Assembly: GCA_945901045.1 (NCBI GenBank)
Contig: CAMDKK010000010.1
Location: 19,450 to 83,449, forward strand
DNA: 64,000 nt
Reading direction: 5' to 3'
From: Limnohabitans sp. Rim8
GTDB taxonomy: Bacteria; Pseudomonadota; Gammaproteobacteria; Burkholderiales; Burkholderiaceae_C
Shown piece after piece: positions 55,860 to 64,000 of the stretch; within the stretch, counting starts at the first letter, position 1; every line of letters begins with the position of its first letter. The notes beneath the pieces are model-generated. The model did not search any database. It saw only the letters and a program-made list of their open reading frames with translations, and was not told the origin of the DNA. The position numbers and the translations under genes are program-made.

Positions 55860-56371
55860 GTAACCCCGCTTTATGGGCCAGCGTCATGATCTTTGCAAGC
55901 TTGCATCTGTCTTTGCTTGCACAGCCACTGAGCAAGGCCTCGGTGGCTGACATCGAGCAACAACTGGCCCCCAACGCACCCAACGCACCCAAGACTCGCA
56001 GCTTGAATGGCACGCGCAATTTGGTGCCTGAAGTGCGCAGCATCGATCTGGTGATTCAGTTCGATCTGGGCTCTGCTAAATTGCAAGAAGACAGCAAACC
56101 GCTGCTCGACAAACTGGCGCAGGCCATGAAAGGCGAGCGGCTGAAAGAGATGAAGTTCAAGATTGAAGGCCACACCGATGCCAAAGGCAGCGCCAGTTTC
56201 AACGACAAGTTGTCGCTTGAGCGTGCCCAAACGGTGGTGAAATTCATTCATGACAAGCAAATCACACCCGAACGCCTGGTGGCAGAAGGCAAAGGCTTTC
56301 GCGAATTGCTGATGCCCGACAAGCCGCAAGCGATGGAAAATCGGCGCGTGCGCATCACCACACTCCCATGA
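55856..56371 (+). CDS. OmpA-family peptidoglycan-binding protein
   Basis: A 171-residue exported protein. An N-terminal hydrophobic signal (ASVMIFASLHLSLLAQ) is followed by a short linker with NAPNAP repeats and an OmpA C-terminal-type domain (about 62-171). Peptidoglycan-binding residues are in IEGHTDAKGSASFNDKLSLERA. It lacks the OmpA beta-barrel and a lipobox, so it is likely periplasmic and tied to the cell wall. The 4-base overlap with the caspase gene indicates tight coupling. Confidence 0.88.
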   Translation: MSNPALWASVMIFASLHLSLLAQPLSKASVADIEQQLAPNAPNAPKTRSLNGTRNLVPEVRSIDLVIQFDLGSAKLQEDSKPLLDKLAQAMKGERLKEMKFKIEGHTDAKGSASFNDKLSLERAQTVVKFIHDKQITPERLVAEGKGFRELLMPDKPQAMENRRVRITTLP

Positions 56372-56375
56372 AAGC

Positions 56376-56825
56376 ATGAACATGAAAATTGGACTCTGGG
56401 TTGCTCTGGCACTGACTTGCGGCGCAGCCTGCGCGCAAAACGCCTATTTGGTCACCCCTGCTGAAATGCAAGCCTCCATCGCCGCACCGCCCAGACTGAG
56501 CGCCAAAGCCGCAACCGTCAAAGACGCACCGGCCATCCAGGTGACAGCGCCGACGCTGACCGGACCCGTCAAATCACCCACACCCATCAGTGTGAAATTC
56601 CAGTCCACAGCGCCCAGCGCGATCAAACCTGAAAGTTTCAGGGTTCTGTATGGCAGCTTTGAAATCGACATCACCAAACGCTTGCTGAACGTGGCCAAAG
56701 TCACCGAGCAAGGCATGCAAGTCAGCGAAGCGAGCCTGCCCAATGGCAAACACAAACTGCTTCTGGAAGTCGAAGACACAGCGGGCCGCAAAGCCAGCAA
56801 GTTGCTTGAATTTGAGGTGAATTGA
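56376..56825 (+). CDS. Exported Ig-like protein of unknown function
   Basis: A 149-residue protein with a signal peptide (LWVALALTCGAACAQ) and a mature part of about 130 residues rich in Ala, Pro, Thr and Val. From about residue 60 the pattern (SPTPISVKFQS, FRVLYGSFEIDITKRLL, GKHKLLLEVEDTAGRKAS) resembles a bacterial Ig-like or cadherin-like beta-sandwich. I do not recognise a named family. It starts 4 bases after the OmpA-like stop and completes a three-gene operon. ATG 56382 is an alternative start. Confidence 0.75.
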   Translation: MNMKIGLWVALALTCGAACAQNAYLVTPAEMQASIAAPPRLSAKAATVKDAPAIQVTAPTLTGPVKSPTPISVKFQSTAPSAIKPESFRVLYGSFEIDITKRLLNVAKVTEQGMQVSEASLPNGKHKLLLEVEDTAGRKASKLLEFEVN

Positions 56826-56826
56826 A

Positions 56827-57819
56827 ATGACAAACATGCTCCCTGTTTCTCGTCGCCAGTGGATCACCTGCGCCTTCGCTGCAGGTGCACCCGCCCTGGC
56901 AGGTCTTGCGCTGGCGCAGGACGCGACTTACCCGTCTAAGCCGATCCAGCTTATCCACGGATTCGGTGCTGGCGGCAATGCCGATGTGGTCGCCCGACTG
57001 GTCGGACAACGCCTGCAGACACTGCTCAAGCAGCCCGTGGTGATCGACATCAAGAGCGGCGCGGGCGGCAGCATTGCCACCAACTTTGTGGCCAAGGCCA
57101 AGCCCGATGGTTACAGCCTCGTCATGCTGACGGGGGCGCACACCGTGTCGGCCGCGCTCACGCGCTCGCTGCCTTATGACCCGGTCAAGGACTTTGCCTT
57201 CATCTCCACCGTCTCATCCTTCCCGTTCGTGGTGGCCGTGCGCGCGGAACATCCAGCCAAGACACTGGCCGATCTGATGGCCATGGCCCGCCAAGAACCC
57301 GGCAAGATCACCTTCACCTCGGTGGGTGTGGGGTCGACTCAGCACATGGTCGGTGAGTTGCTGGGCGCCAGTGCCGGTGTGAAGCTGCTGCACGTGCCTT
57401 ACCGAGGTGGCGGCGCGCCGGTGCAGTCGGTACTGGCTGGCGATGTCGACATCTTGGCCGACACGCTCACGGTGGCCACGGCGCACATCCGCTCAGGCCG
57501 TCTCAGGGCCTTGGGTGTCACCAGTGCCCAGGCCTGGCCGAGCTTGCCCGGCGTGCTGCCGGTCGCAGCCGCCTTGCCAGGATTTGAAGTCCTGTCCTGG
57601 TTGGGGCTGGCAGCGCCAGCAGGAACACCCGAGGCCGTCGTCAGGTTGCTCAATACTGAAACCCGTCGCGCTCTGCAGGACCCGGACCTGCTCAAGACTC
57701 TGGCAGACTTGGGCAGCCAGGCCGCACCGAACAGCTCGCTTGAAATGCGCAACACGGTCGAGCAAGACATCGTGCGCTGGCGCGGTGTCGTCGACAAAGC
57801 CGGCATTGTGCGGCAGTAG
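56827..57819 (+). CDS. Bug-family (TctC) binding protein
   Basis: A 330-residue periplasmic receptor with a Tat-like N-terminus (SRRQW, then a hydrophobic run to about GLALAQ) and the family motifs IQLIHGFGAGGNADVVAR, KSGAGGSIA and HVPYRGGGAPVQSVLAG. The ATG is one base after the stop of the Ig-like gene, so transcription from the caspase operon could run into it. It more probably belongs with the enoyl-CoA hydratase and following genes by function. Confidence 0.9.
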   Translation: MTNMLPVSRRQWITCAFAAGAPALAGLALAQDATYPSKPIQLIHGFGAGGNADVVARLVGQRLQTLLKQPVVIDIKSGAGGSIATNFVAKAKPDGYSLVMLTGAHTVSAALTRSLPYDPVKDFAFISTVSSFPFVVAVRAEHPAKTLADLMAMARQEPGKITFTSVGVGSTQHMVGELLGASAGVKLLHVPYRGGGAPVQSVLAGDVDILADTLTVATAHIRSGRLRALGVTSAQAWPSLPGVLPVAAALPGFEVLSWLGLAAPAGTPEAVVRLLNTETRRALQDPDLLKTLADLGSQAAPNSSLEMRNTVEQDIVRWRGVVDKAGIVRQ

Positions 57820-57853
57820 AGATTCTGCAACATTCGATCAAAGCGGAGAAACC

Positions 57854-58588
57854 ATGGGCAGTCATATCAAAAGCAGTTGGGACGGAAAAGTCGCCACCCT
57901 GACCCTCAGCCGCGCCGATCAGGGCAACCGCCTGAGCAATGCCATGGCGTTGGACCTCATTGCCGCGCTGGACGCCGCGCAGGCTTGTCCGGTTGTTGTT
58001 TTACGCGCCGAAGGCAGTGACTTCTGCCTTGGCCGCGACATGCAGCCGCCACCGCCCGGCTCCAACGTCAGAGCCATCGATGTGTTGCGCGATGACGCTG
58101 CACCCATGATGGCTTTGTATGAAGCCTTTCGCAGACGCAAAGACCCTGTGATGGGCTTGGTCCAAGGCAAGGCCTGGGGTATCGGCATGGTGCTCTCTTC
58201 CCTTTGCGATCTGACCCTCGCAGAAGCGGGAAGCAGTTTTCGTCTGCGTGAACTCGAGCGCGGCATTCCGCCTTGCATCGCCATGGCGCCCCTGCTCGAC
58301 AAGATGCCGTCCAAGGCACTCGGCTACCTGGTCTTGTCCGCCGAAGAAATGGATGCGCATACCGCCTTGATGTTTGGTGTCGTCAGCACCATCGTCCCCG
58401 CCGGTCATCTCGAAGCAAGTGCCGCCAACTTGGCGCAGCGTCTGTTGGCCTTTCCGCCCGAGGCGGTGGCCGCCGTCAAGCTGTACCTCGCTACTGCACC
58501 TCGGCAAAATTCAGTCAGCGCGGAGAACTACGGCGCCAGCTTGCTGGCGAATGTTCTGGCTTCTAGGGCAGCCAATTCGCCAACTTGA
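57854..58588 (+). CDS. Enoyl-CoA hydratase/isomerase family protein
   Basis: A 244-residue crotonase-fold protein with the oxyanion-hole segments SDFCLGRDM (near 57) and QGKAWGIGMVLSSLCDLTLA (near 105-125) and RLRELERGIPPCIAMAPL. ATG 57854 is preceded by CGGAGAA. A longer in-frame reading exists upstream but overlaps the Bug gene and is rejected. It is probably one step in catabolism of a CoA-linked acid imported with the help of the flanking Bug receptors. Confidence 0.82.
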   Translation: MGSHIKSSWDGKVATLTLSRADQGNRLSNAMALDLIAALDAAQACPVVVLRAEGSDFCLGRDMQPPPPGSNVRAIDVLRDDAAPMMALYEAFRRRKDPVMGLVQGKAWGIGMVLSSLCDLTLAEAGSSFRLRELERGIPPCIAMAPLLDKMPSKALGYLVLSAEEMDAHTALMFGVVSTIVPAGHLEASAANLAQRLLAFPPEAVAAVKLYLATAPRQNSVSAENYGASLLANVLASRAANSPT

Positions 58589-58668
58589 TGCGCCGATGTG
58601 ATTGACCAAACCAACGCGCAAGGCTACAACCTGCGTTGCAACCCGACTTAAGAATCCAAGGAAACCCC

Positions 58669-59214
58669 ATGTTGTGCAAGAAACTTCACCACGCCGCCTT
58701 CCGCTGCCGCGACGCCGCCGAGACCACGGCCTTCTACACCGAGATGCTTGGCCTGACTTTTGCCCACGCCATGGGCGAAGACCATGTGCCCTCCACCGGC
58801 AAGTACAGCCCGCATGTGCATATCTTTTTTGAGATGGAAGATGGCAGCAACATCGCCTTCTTCGAATGCCCTAAGGACCCCGGCAACATGAAAGATCTGG
58901 CATCACCCGACTGGATCCAACACTTCGCCTTTGAGGTTGAAGACGTCGAGACCTTGCTCGCGGCCAAAGCCCGCCTGCAAGCCAAGGGCTTGGAGGTGGT
59001 CGGGCCGACCAACCACGACGACATCATGCTGTCGATCTACTTTTTTGACCCTTCCGGTCATCGGCTCGAGCTCACGGTGCGAACCTGCGAGCCAGAGCGT
59101 GCCAAACGCTTTGTTCAAGAGGCACACGGTGTACTGGACATCTGGAACAAGACGCACGACTGGTCACAGCGCGAACAGGCCTTCGGCTCGAAGACCGGCT
59201 ACGCACACAAATAG
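58669..59214 (+). CDS. VOC-family (glyoxalase/dioxygenase-like) protein
   Basis: A 181-residue protein of the vicinal-oxygen-chelate superfamily with paired beta-alpha-beta-beta-beta modules. Likely metal ligands are the His in LHHAAFRC, the glutamate in EMEDGSNIAFFE, the His in WIQHFAFEVED and the glutamate in GHRLELTV. This set fits glyoxalase I or extradiol-dioxygenase-like enzymes. AAGGAAA precedes ATG 58669. Which reaction it performs is not clear; the neighbours point to a catabolic pathway. Confidence 0.82.
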   Translation: MLCKKLHHAAFRCRDAAETTAFYTEMLGLTFAHAMGEDHVPSTGKYSPHVHIFFEMEDGSNIAFFECPKDPGNMKDLASPDWIQHFAFEVEDVETLLAAKARLQAKGLEVVGPTNHDDIMLSIYFFDPSGHRLELTVRTCEPERAKRFVQEAHGVLDIWNKTHDWSQREQAFGSKTGYAHK

Positions 59215-59275
59215 ACACAAATCAAAGTAAGTAAGAGCAAGCAAGAACAAACGCGACCACCCACCGGAGACCACC

Positions 59276-60244
59276 ATGCATGCAAATCGTCGTCAAACCC
59301 TGGCCATGCTGACCGGTCTGGGCGTCGGGCACGCCTGGGCGCAAGCGGGCTATCCGAACAAGCCGGTGCGCGTGGTCATTGGTTTTCCGGCGGGAACCAC
59401 CGGCGATGTGGTGATGCGGATCTTGGCGCCCTTGCTGGGCGATGTGATGGGGCAAGCCGTGATCGTTGAAAACAGGCCTGGCGCGGGCAGCAGCATTGCA
59501 GCCGAGGCCATAGCGCGTGCACGGCCCGATGGCTACACGCTCTTGCTCAGCACCACGGCGAACGTCATCAACCCCAGTTTGTACCCGGGTTTGAGCTTTG
59601 ACTTTCTGCGCGATCTCACGCCTGTGACGATGCTGGGCGAAGCGCCTGCGCTGCTGGTCGGGCACCCCAGCTTGAATGCCAAGTCACTTACCGAACTCGT
59701 GGCACTGGCCAAGACCCGGCCAGACAGCATGAGTTTTGCCTCCTCTGGCAATGGCACCTTCACCCATCTTTATGGCGAACTGTTCAACCAAACCCAAGGG
59801 GTTCGCTTGACCCATATTCCCTACAAAGGCAGCTCGCAAGCACTGACCGACTTGTTGGCCGGTCGCGTCTCTCTGCTGTTCTCTCCGGCATCCACCGTGA
59901 TGGCGCATGTAAAGGCAGGTACCCTCAAGGCCTTCGGGCTGATCGGTCGACAGCGCTTGGCGGCATTGCCCGATGTCCCATCATTTGCCGAAGTCGGCAT
60001 CGCCGATTTCGAGTCTGCGCTCTGGTTTGGCCTGAATGCCCCGGCAGGTACGCCAGCCGATATCGTCGAGCGCCTTGGAAAGGACCTGGCCACGGTTCTG
60101 GCCAGGCCCGATGTGCGTGCACAACTGACCGCGCAAAGTTTCAACACGCTGCCCGGTGGTGTCGCCCCGTTTGCCGATCTGCTGAGCAAAGAGACCGGCA
60201 AATGGAGCCGTATCGTCAAGGCCGCCAACATCAAACCCGACTGA
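59276..60244 (+). CDS. Bug-family (TctC) binding protein
   Basis: A 322-residue periplasmic receptor with a short signal peptide (to about GHAWAQ) and the motifs VRVVIGFPAGTTGDVVMR, ENRPGAGSSIAAEA and HIPYKGSSQALTDLLAG. It lies between the VOC gene (61-base gap) and the alpha/beta hydrolase gene (9-base gap). It is the second Bug receptor within 3.5 kb and the fourth in the window. Confidence 0.9.
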   Translation: MHANRRQTLAMLTGLGVGHAWAQAGYPNKPVRVVIGFPAGTTGDVVMRILAPLLGDVMGQAVIVENRPGAGSSIAAEAIARARPDGYTLLLSTTANVINPSLYPGLSFDFLRDLTPVTMLGEAPALLVGHPSLNAKSLTELVALAKTRPDSMSFASSGNGTFTHLYGELFNQTQGVRLTHIPYKGSSQALTDLLAGRVSLLFSPASTVMAHVKAGTLKAFGLIGRQRLAALPDVPSFAEVGIADFESALWFGLNAPAGTPADIVERLGKDLATVLARPDVRAQLTAQSFNTLPGGVAPFADLLSKETGKWSRIVKAANIKPD

Positions 60245-60253
60245 GGAAAGATC

Positions 60254-61015
60254 ATGAAAATTGGACACAAACTGCTGGGTACGGGGCCGCACAAAGTCAT
60301 GGTGCTGCATGGCTGGTTCGGTGACCACGCGGTGTGGGACCCTTGCATGCCATTTATGAACCTCACGCACTTTACCTACGCCTTCATGGACTACCGTGGC
60401 TATGGCAGCTCACGTGACATCAGCGGCGAACACACCATGAAGGAAATTTCAGCCGATGCGCTGGCCCTGGCTGCCGAGCTGGGCTGGACCGAATGGAGCG
60501 TAGTGGGCCACTCCATGGGCGGTATGGCCGCTCAGCGCGTGGCCATCGATGCCGGCCCCAAGGTGCGTGCGGTCGTGGGCGTGACGCCTGTACCGGCCAG
60601 CGGCGTGCCATTTCCACCCGAAGTGCGGCAACTGTTTGAAACCGCCTGTACCGACGACGCCGCAGCGCGCATGGTAATTGACAGCTCACTGGGCCAGCGG
60701 CACACCGCCGCCTTGGCAAGTTTCGTGCTGGCGCATGCCCGCAAGACAGCCGCGCCAGATGCCTTTGCCCACTACCTGCAGGCATTTTCGCGCAGCGACT
60801 TTTCAGGCGAGGCACCGGCCATGCAAGCGCCGATGCTGGTGCTGATCGGCCAGTACGACGGCGGCGTGAGCGAGGACTTTGTCCGCGCCACCTTCCCGAA
60901 CCTGTACCCCTCAGTCCAGCTGGAAATCCTGCCCAATTCAGGCCATTACCCGATGCTCGAGACACCCGCATGGCTGGTCACAGTGACAGAGAAATTTCTT
61001 CAGCAGCACGGCTGA
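60254..61015 (+). CDS. Alpha/beta hydrolase
   Basis: A 253-residue alpha/beta-fold hydrolase with the oxyanion HGWFGDH motif, nucleophile Ser87 in GHSMGG, an acid in LIGQYDGG and catalytic His in NSGHYPML. It is likely an esterase, C-C bond hydrolase or lactonase. It ends the catabolic cassette (Bug, crotonase, VOC, Bug, hydrolase). The substrate is not inferable. Confidence 0.85.
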   Translation: MKIGHKLLGTGPHKVMVLHGWFGDHAVWDPCMPFMNLTHFTYAFMDYRGYGSSRDISGEHTMKEISADALALAAELGWTEWSVVGHSMGGMAAQRVAIDAGPKVRAVVGVTPVPASGVPFPPEVRQLFETACTDDAAARMVIDSSLGQRHTAALASFVLAHARKTAAPDAFAHYLQAFSRSDFSGEAPAMQAPMLVLIGQYDGGVSEDFVRATFPNLYPSVQLEILPNSGHYPMLETPAWLVTVTEKFLQQHG

Positions 61016-61056
61016 GAGGGTCGGAATTGAAGGGCTTTATGGGCCCTCAGAAGGGT

Positions 61057-61548
61057 CTAAAAGGGAATGTCATCGTCCATGTCGTCAAACCCGCTCGACG
61101 CGGCCGGCTTGCCGGCAGGGGCGGTGGCACGGGGTGCTGAGTCAGGACGCTGCGCAGGCCCAGCCTGGCGTGGGGCATAGCCAGCACCTTCATCGGACGG
61201 GGCGCCCATGCCCTGGCGACCGCCCAACATCTGCATGGTTTCGCCACGAATTTCAGTGGCAAATTTCTCGACACCATCTTTGTCGGTGTATTTGCGTGTG
61301 CGCAGGCTGCCTTCGACATAGACCTGCGAACCCTTTTTGAGATACTGACCTGCGATTTCGGCCAATTTGCCAAAAAAGCTGATCCGGTGCCATTCGGTGG
61401 CTTCCTTCATCTCGCCGGTCGCTTTGTCCTTGTAGCGATCGGTGGTGGCCACGTTGATGTTGCTCACGGCATCGCCAGAGGGCAAGTAGCGTGTTTCGGG
61501 GTCGCGGCCCAGATTGCCGACGATGATGACTTTGTTGACGGATGCCAT
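61057..61548 (-). CDS. ssb: Single-stranded DNA-binding protein
   Basis: A 163-residue SSB with an N-terminal OB fold ([53 protein letters not shown]), a Gly/Pro/Ala-rich linker and the acidic interaction tip DDDIPF. ATG 61548 follows GAGGAA and is the family start. It lies 27 bases downstream of the MFS gene, an arrangement common in betaproteobacteria. Confidence 0.96.
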   Translation of the reverse strand: MASVNKVIIVGNLGRDPETRYLPSGDAVSNINVATTDRYKDKATGEMKEATEWHRISFFGKLAEIAGQYLKKGSQVYVEGSLRTRKYTDKDGVEKFATEIRGETMQMLGGRQGMGAPSDEGAGYAPRQAGPAQRPDSAPRATAPAGKPAASSGFDDMDDDIPF

Positions 61549-61575
61549 GGAACGATTCCTCAGAATAAGATGCAA

Positions 61576-62805
61576 TTATGGGGCTTTATGGGCAGAATTT
61601 TCAGGTACTTTCATGGGCCAGGCCAGCACCAGCCAAACCAGCATCGCACAAGCACAAGCCAAGAACAAGGCTGGGGTGCCGTAATTTTTGACCAACAGCC
61701 CGCCCGAGAGGCCGCCCGCAAAGAAACCCAGCGATTGCAAGGTGTTGTAAACACCCAAGGCGGTACCGCGCACAGCAGCAGGGGCCATGCGCGAAGCCAT
61801 GCTGGGCTGTGAAGCCTCCAAAATATTGAAGCCGCAGAGAAAGACAAACAACAAAGCGCTCAAATTGACCCAGCTGGTGGTGCCCGAGGCTTGCATCAAA
61901 AAGCCGACTTGCACCAAGGCAATCAGGCCCACGGCCGATAAAAAGAGAGCGCGAAGACAGCCCCTGCGCTCCAGCTTAAACAAAGTGCCTCCCATCACAA
62001 AAAACGAGGCCAAAACGGCTGGTAAATAAACCCACCAATGGTGCTCCTTGGGCAGGCCAGACTGCACCAACAAGGCCGGCACCGCCACCCACATGGCCAT
62101 TAGGACCGCATGCAGCACAAACACGCCCAGATTCAAGCGCATCAAACCCGCGTGAAGCAAAACTTCAGACAATGCGCCACGGGGCTGGTGTTTGTGCTGG
62201 GCAGGCTCAGGCGGTACGCGCCACAACACCACCGTTATACCGGTCAGGGCCAACAAGCCAGTCAAGGTAAACAAGCCCGAAAATCCGACCCTGTCCACCA
62301 GGATCGGCGCCAGCACCAAAGACAATGCAAACATCAAACCGGTGCTGGCGCCCACCTGCGCCATGGCTTTGGTACGAACCTCGTCACGCGTCAGGTCGGC
62401 CAAAAGGGCGGTCACCGCCGCAGACACCGCGCCCGCGCCTTGCAAGCTGCGCCCCATCAACAACCACTGCAAGCTCGGGGCGGCAGCCGCCACAAAACTG
62501 CCAGCGGCAAAAATCAACAAACCCAAAACGATGACCCGCTTGCGACCAAAACGGTCAGATGCCATGCCGAAAGGCAGCTGCAGAAGTCCTTGCGTCAAAC
62601 CATAAATGCCCATGGCCAAACCCAGCATGACAGTGTCGTCGCCCCCGGGGTATTTGCCCGCCTCCAGCGCAAACACCGGCAAGACCAGAAACAGGCCCAG
62701 CATGCGCAGCGCAAAAATAGCGGCCAGCGAGGCACTTGCCCGCCGCTCGAGGGCGGTCATGGCCGCGGCGGCAAGGGCACGGGAGTCGGTCACAGAAGAA
62801 TTCAC
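61576..62805 (-). CDS. MFS transporter, YajR-like drug-efflux type
   Basis: A 409-residue major facilitator with twelve predicted membrane helices. The MFS signature between helices 2 and 3 reads GMASDRFGRKRVI, and GRSLQGAGAVSAAVTALLADLT lies in helix 4-5. In betaproteobacteria this gene is usually found between uvrA and ssb; uvrA is not present upstream here, where a gene-poor gap and a large surface protein are found instead. The cargo is unknown. Confidence 0.87.
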   Translation of the reverse strand: MNSSVTDSRALAAAAMTALERRASASLAAIFALRMLGLFLVLPVFALEAGKYPGGDDTVMLGLAMGIYGLTQGLLQLPFGMASDRFGRKRVIVLGLLIFAAGSFVAAAAPSLQWLLMGRSLQGAGAVSAAVTALLADLTRDEVRTKAMAQVGASTGLMFALSLVLAPILVDRVGFSGLFTLTGLLALTGITVVLWRVPPEPAQHKHQPRGALSEVLLHAGLMRLNLGVFVLHAVLMAMWVAVPALLVQSGLPKEHHWWVYLPAVLASFFVMGGTLFKLERRGCLRALFLSAVGLIALVQVGFLMQASGTTSWVNLSALLFVFLCGFNILEASQPSMASRMAPAAVRGTALGVYNTLQSLGFFAGGLSGGLLVKNYGTPALFLACACAMLVWLVLAWPMKVPENSAHKAP

Positions 62806-63066
62806 GTGCGGGATTCAGTTCAGCAGTTCGATGGCTTAATTGTCCCCGATTGACAAAACGGGGCCATCTGGGAGATTGACATCTCATGCATAACAGTGCA
62901 AGGTACAACCGTCGATGCCCAATCAGAATTATTCGCAGAATTTTCTGTTTTAAGCAGCCAAGCACTCATATTCCGGTCTTTATGAGTGCCACCAGGGTTA
63001 CTACGCCATTCGTTATCCCGTTTTGCACTTCGTGCTTGAATCCGCCATTATTTATAAAGCTTAGCA
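62806..63066. other. Gene-poor intergenic stretch
   Basis: About 260 bases between the divergent MFS gene and the Ig-repeat protein. A short frame near 62886-63095 is not supported. Composition shifts to AT-rich towards the right end. TATAAA at 63052-63057 is too close to the ATG to be sure as a -10 box. No RNA gene was recognised. Confidence 0.4.
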
Positions 63067-64000
63067 ATGTCAAATCCTACAACGCCATATATTAGCACTT
63101 ACGCTGCGCAGGTTTATCCAAGCTATAAATCTTCCTTGGATGAGAGCATTACGTCAATTAAAAGTAGTTTTACAATCAGCGGCGCATATGGCAGCGGGCG
63201 TATGTATATGTATATTGGTGAGGCTATTCTGTCTAGTGAAAAATCTTTCTATTCAGATATTTTGGGCGCAGTAAAATACTATTATTCTCAGTACGAGATC
63301 ACCATATCCGAAGTTTATTCAATATACGGCTTGTATCAAAATAATTTTGCATCATACGCTGCAGGCTTGGGATCGCTGTCTGCAAATTACAACAATTTAA
63401 TATTACAAACTTATATAGACCAAAAAGGGTATTTAATTGCCCTTACTACTCCCTGGGTGGTGATATCAAGTAGCCGAAATTCAATATCCACAGGCGAAAC
63501 AGCTGATCTTGCCTTCAATCTGAGTGAGTCGTCAATAAGTTTTGATATTAGTGATATTTCAGTCTCTGGTGGTTTGATATCTGATTTTTATGGATCTGGC
63601 TATCTCTACCATGCAAAATTCGCTCCAAATAATAATTATTCTGGCATAGCAACAATTGGAGTTGCCAATGAGAAATTTACGGATTTAGTTGGTAACCCTA
63701 ATTTAGATGAGGCGTACAACACAATCAATTTAACATTAAATACAACCAATGTTGTTCAAGACACCGCCGCACCAACGGTCACCACCTTCAGCCCCGCTAA
63801 CGAGGCGCTTGGCGTCGCAATCGGCAGTAACATTGTTCTGAGCTTTAACGAAGCCATCGCCAAAGGCACTGGCAACATCGTTCTAAAGACCAGCGCAGGC
63901 CTGGTGGTGGCCACCTATGACGCAGCGACCAGCACCAACCTGAGCATCTCGGGCAGCACGCTGACGATCAACCCAACGGCTGATCTGGGCTACAGCACTG
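63067..64000 (+). CDS. Large Ig-repeat surface protein, 3' end beyond window
   Basis: The frame is open from ATG 63067 to the right edge (about 311 residues). Residues 1-135 are rich in Tyr and Ser with no signal peptide (STYAAQVYPSYKSS, YSDILGAVKYYYS). Residues 135-230 resemble a bacterial Ig-like domain (STGETADLAFNLSES, DISDISVSGG, VANEKFTDLVGNPN). From DTAAPTVTTFSPANEALGVA a Big_5/SbsA-like Ig domain begins (ILSFNEAIAKGTGNI-type sequence). Such proteins are often very long, carry RTX or Ig repeats and are exported by type I systems using a C-terminal signal. Absence of an N-terminal signal fits that. No clear ribosome-binding site is seen. Confidence 0.75.
   Translation, partial: MSNPTTPYISTYAAQVYPSYKSSLDESITSIKSSFTISGAYGSGRMYMYIGEAILSSEKSFYSDILGAVKYYYSQYEITISEVYSIYGLYQNNFASYAAGLGSLSANYNNLILQTYIDQKGYLIALTTPWVVISSSRNSISTGETADLAFNLSESSISFDISDISVSGGLISDFYGSGYLYHAKFAPNNNYSGIATIGVANEKFTDLVGNPNLDEAYNTINLTLNTTNVVQDTAAPTVTTFSPANEALGVAIGSNIVLSFNEAIAKGTGNIVLKTSAGLVVATYDAATSTNLSISGSTLTINPTADLGYST

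Noticed and set aside
1-64000. tRNA, rRNA, CRISPR arrays and intact insertion sequences
   Set aside because: None was recognised by eye in the gaps; a covariance-model scan would be needed to exclude small RNAs.

Overview
The window looks like a chromosomal segment of a betaproteobacterium, most likely Burkholderiales close to Comamonadaceae. This is inferred from gene order and families, not from any 16S: bamE-dapB-exbB-exbD-leuS-lptE-holA-proA, an MFS gene upstream of ssb, hpf-ptsN-hprK, NodI/NodJ-type ABC genes, the proteobacterial GshA type, and four orphan Bug-type (TctC) periplasmic binding proteins. By eye it is moderately GC-rich, with AT-rich islands near 3.2-3.9 kb, 15.7-15.9 kb and from 63.0 kb on. 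I saw no rRNA, tRNA, CRISPR array or intact insertion sequence.

Layout. 0-1 kb: end of an unknown gene, then an apparently empty stretch. 1-5 kb: a membrane-fused spermidine-synthase-like protein, a decayed gene and a short-chain dehydrogenase. 5-12 kb: a Bug receptor and a serine-glyoxylate-type aminotransferase, divergent from a GntR regulator, a large FAD/Fe-S 2-hydroxyacid dehydrogenase and glucokinase; two copies of a 16-bp operator-like site lie between the divergent genes. 12-15 kb: SrkA kinase, an enoyl-CoA hydratase and 3-hydroxybutyryl-CoA dehydrogenase. 15.1-15.8 kb: a glycosyltransferase remnant and a small exported protein ending in a perfect metzincin zinc motif. 16-24 kb: NodIJ exporter, psd, kup, gshA. 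22-33 kb: a long housekeeping block (proA, holA, lptE, leuS, exbD, exbB, dapB, bamE, fur, hprK, ptsN, hpf). 33-38 kb: patatin lipase, corA, mtnN, fadD. 38-40 kb: a caspase fused to an FGE-sulfatase domain. 40-43 kb: transhydrogenase. 43-48.5 kb: nudJ, then a four-gene operon (lytic transglycosylase, MBOAT acyltransferase, two SGNH hydrolases) that looks like a peptidoglycan or glycan O-acetylation system, then mnmA. 49.7-54.1 kb: tcuAB with a Bug receptor and an SDR lacking its catalytic tyrosine. 54.2-56.8 kb: a second caspase (with DUF4384) in a tight operon with an OmpA-like protein and an Ig-like exported protein. 56.8-61 kb: a small catabolic cassette (two Bug receptors, enoyl-CoA hydratase, VOC protein, alpha/beta hydrolase). 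61-62.8 kb: ssb and an MFS pump. 63-64 kb: the start of a large Ig-repeat surface protein that runs off the window.

The best candidates for something undescribed are the exported caspase-DUF4384/OmpA/Ig operon together with the caspase-FGE fusion 14 kb away, and the transglycosylase/O-acetylation operon. Start codons were re-chosen by ribosome-binding sites, family N-termini and overlaps with neighbours; positions quoted inside proteins are approximate unless single residues are named.
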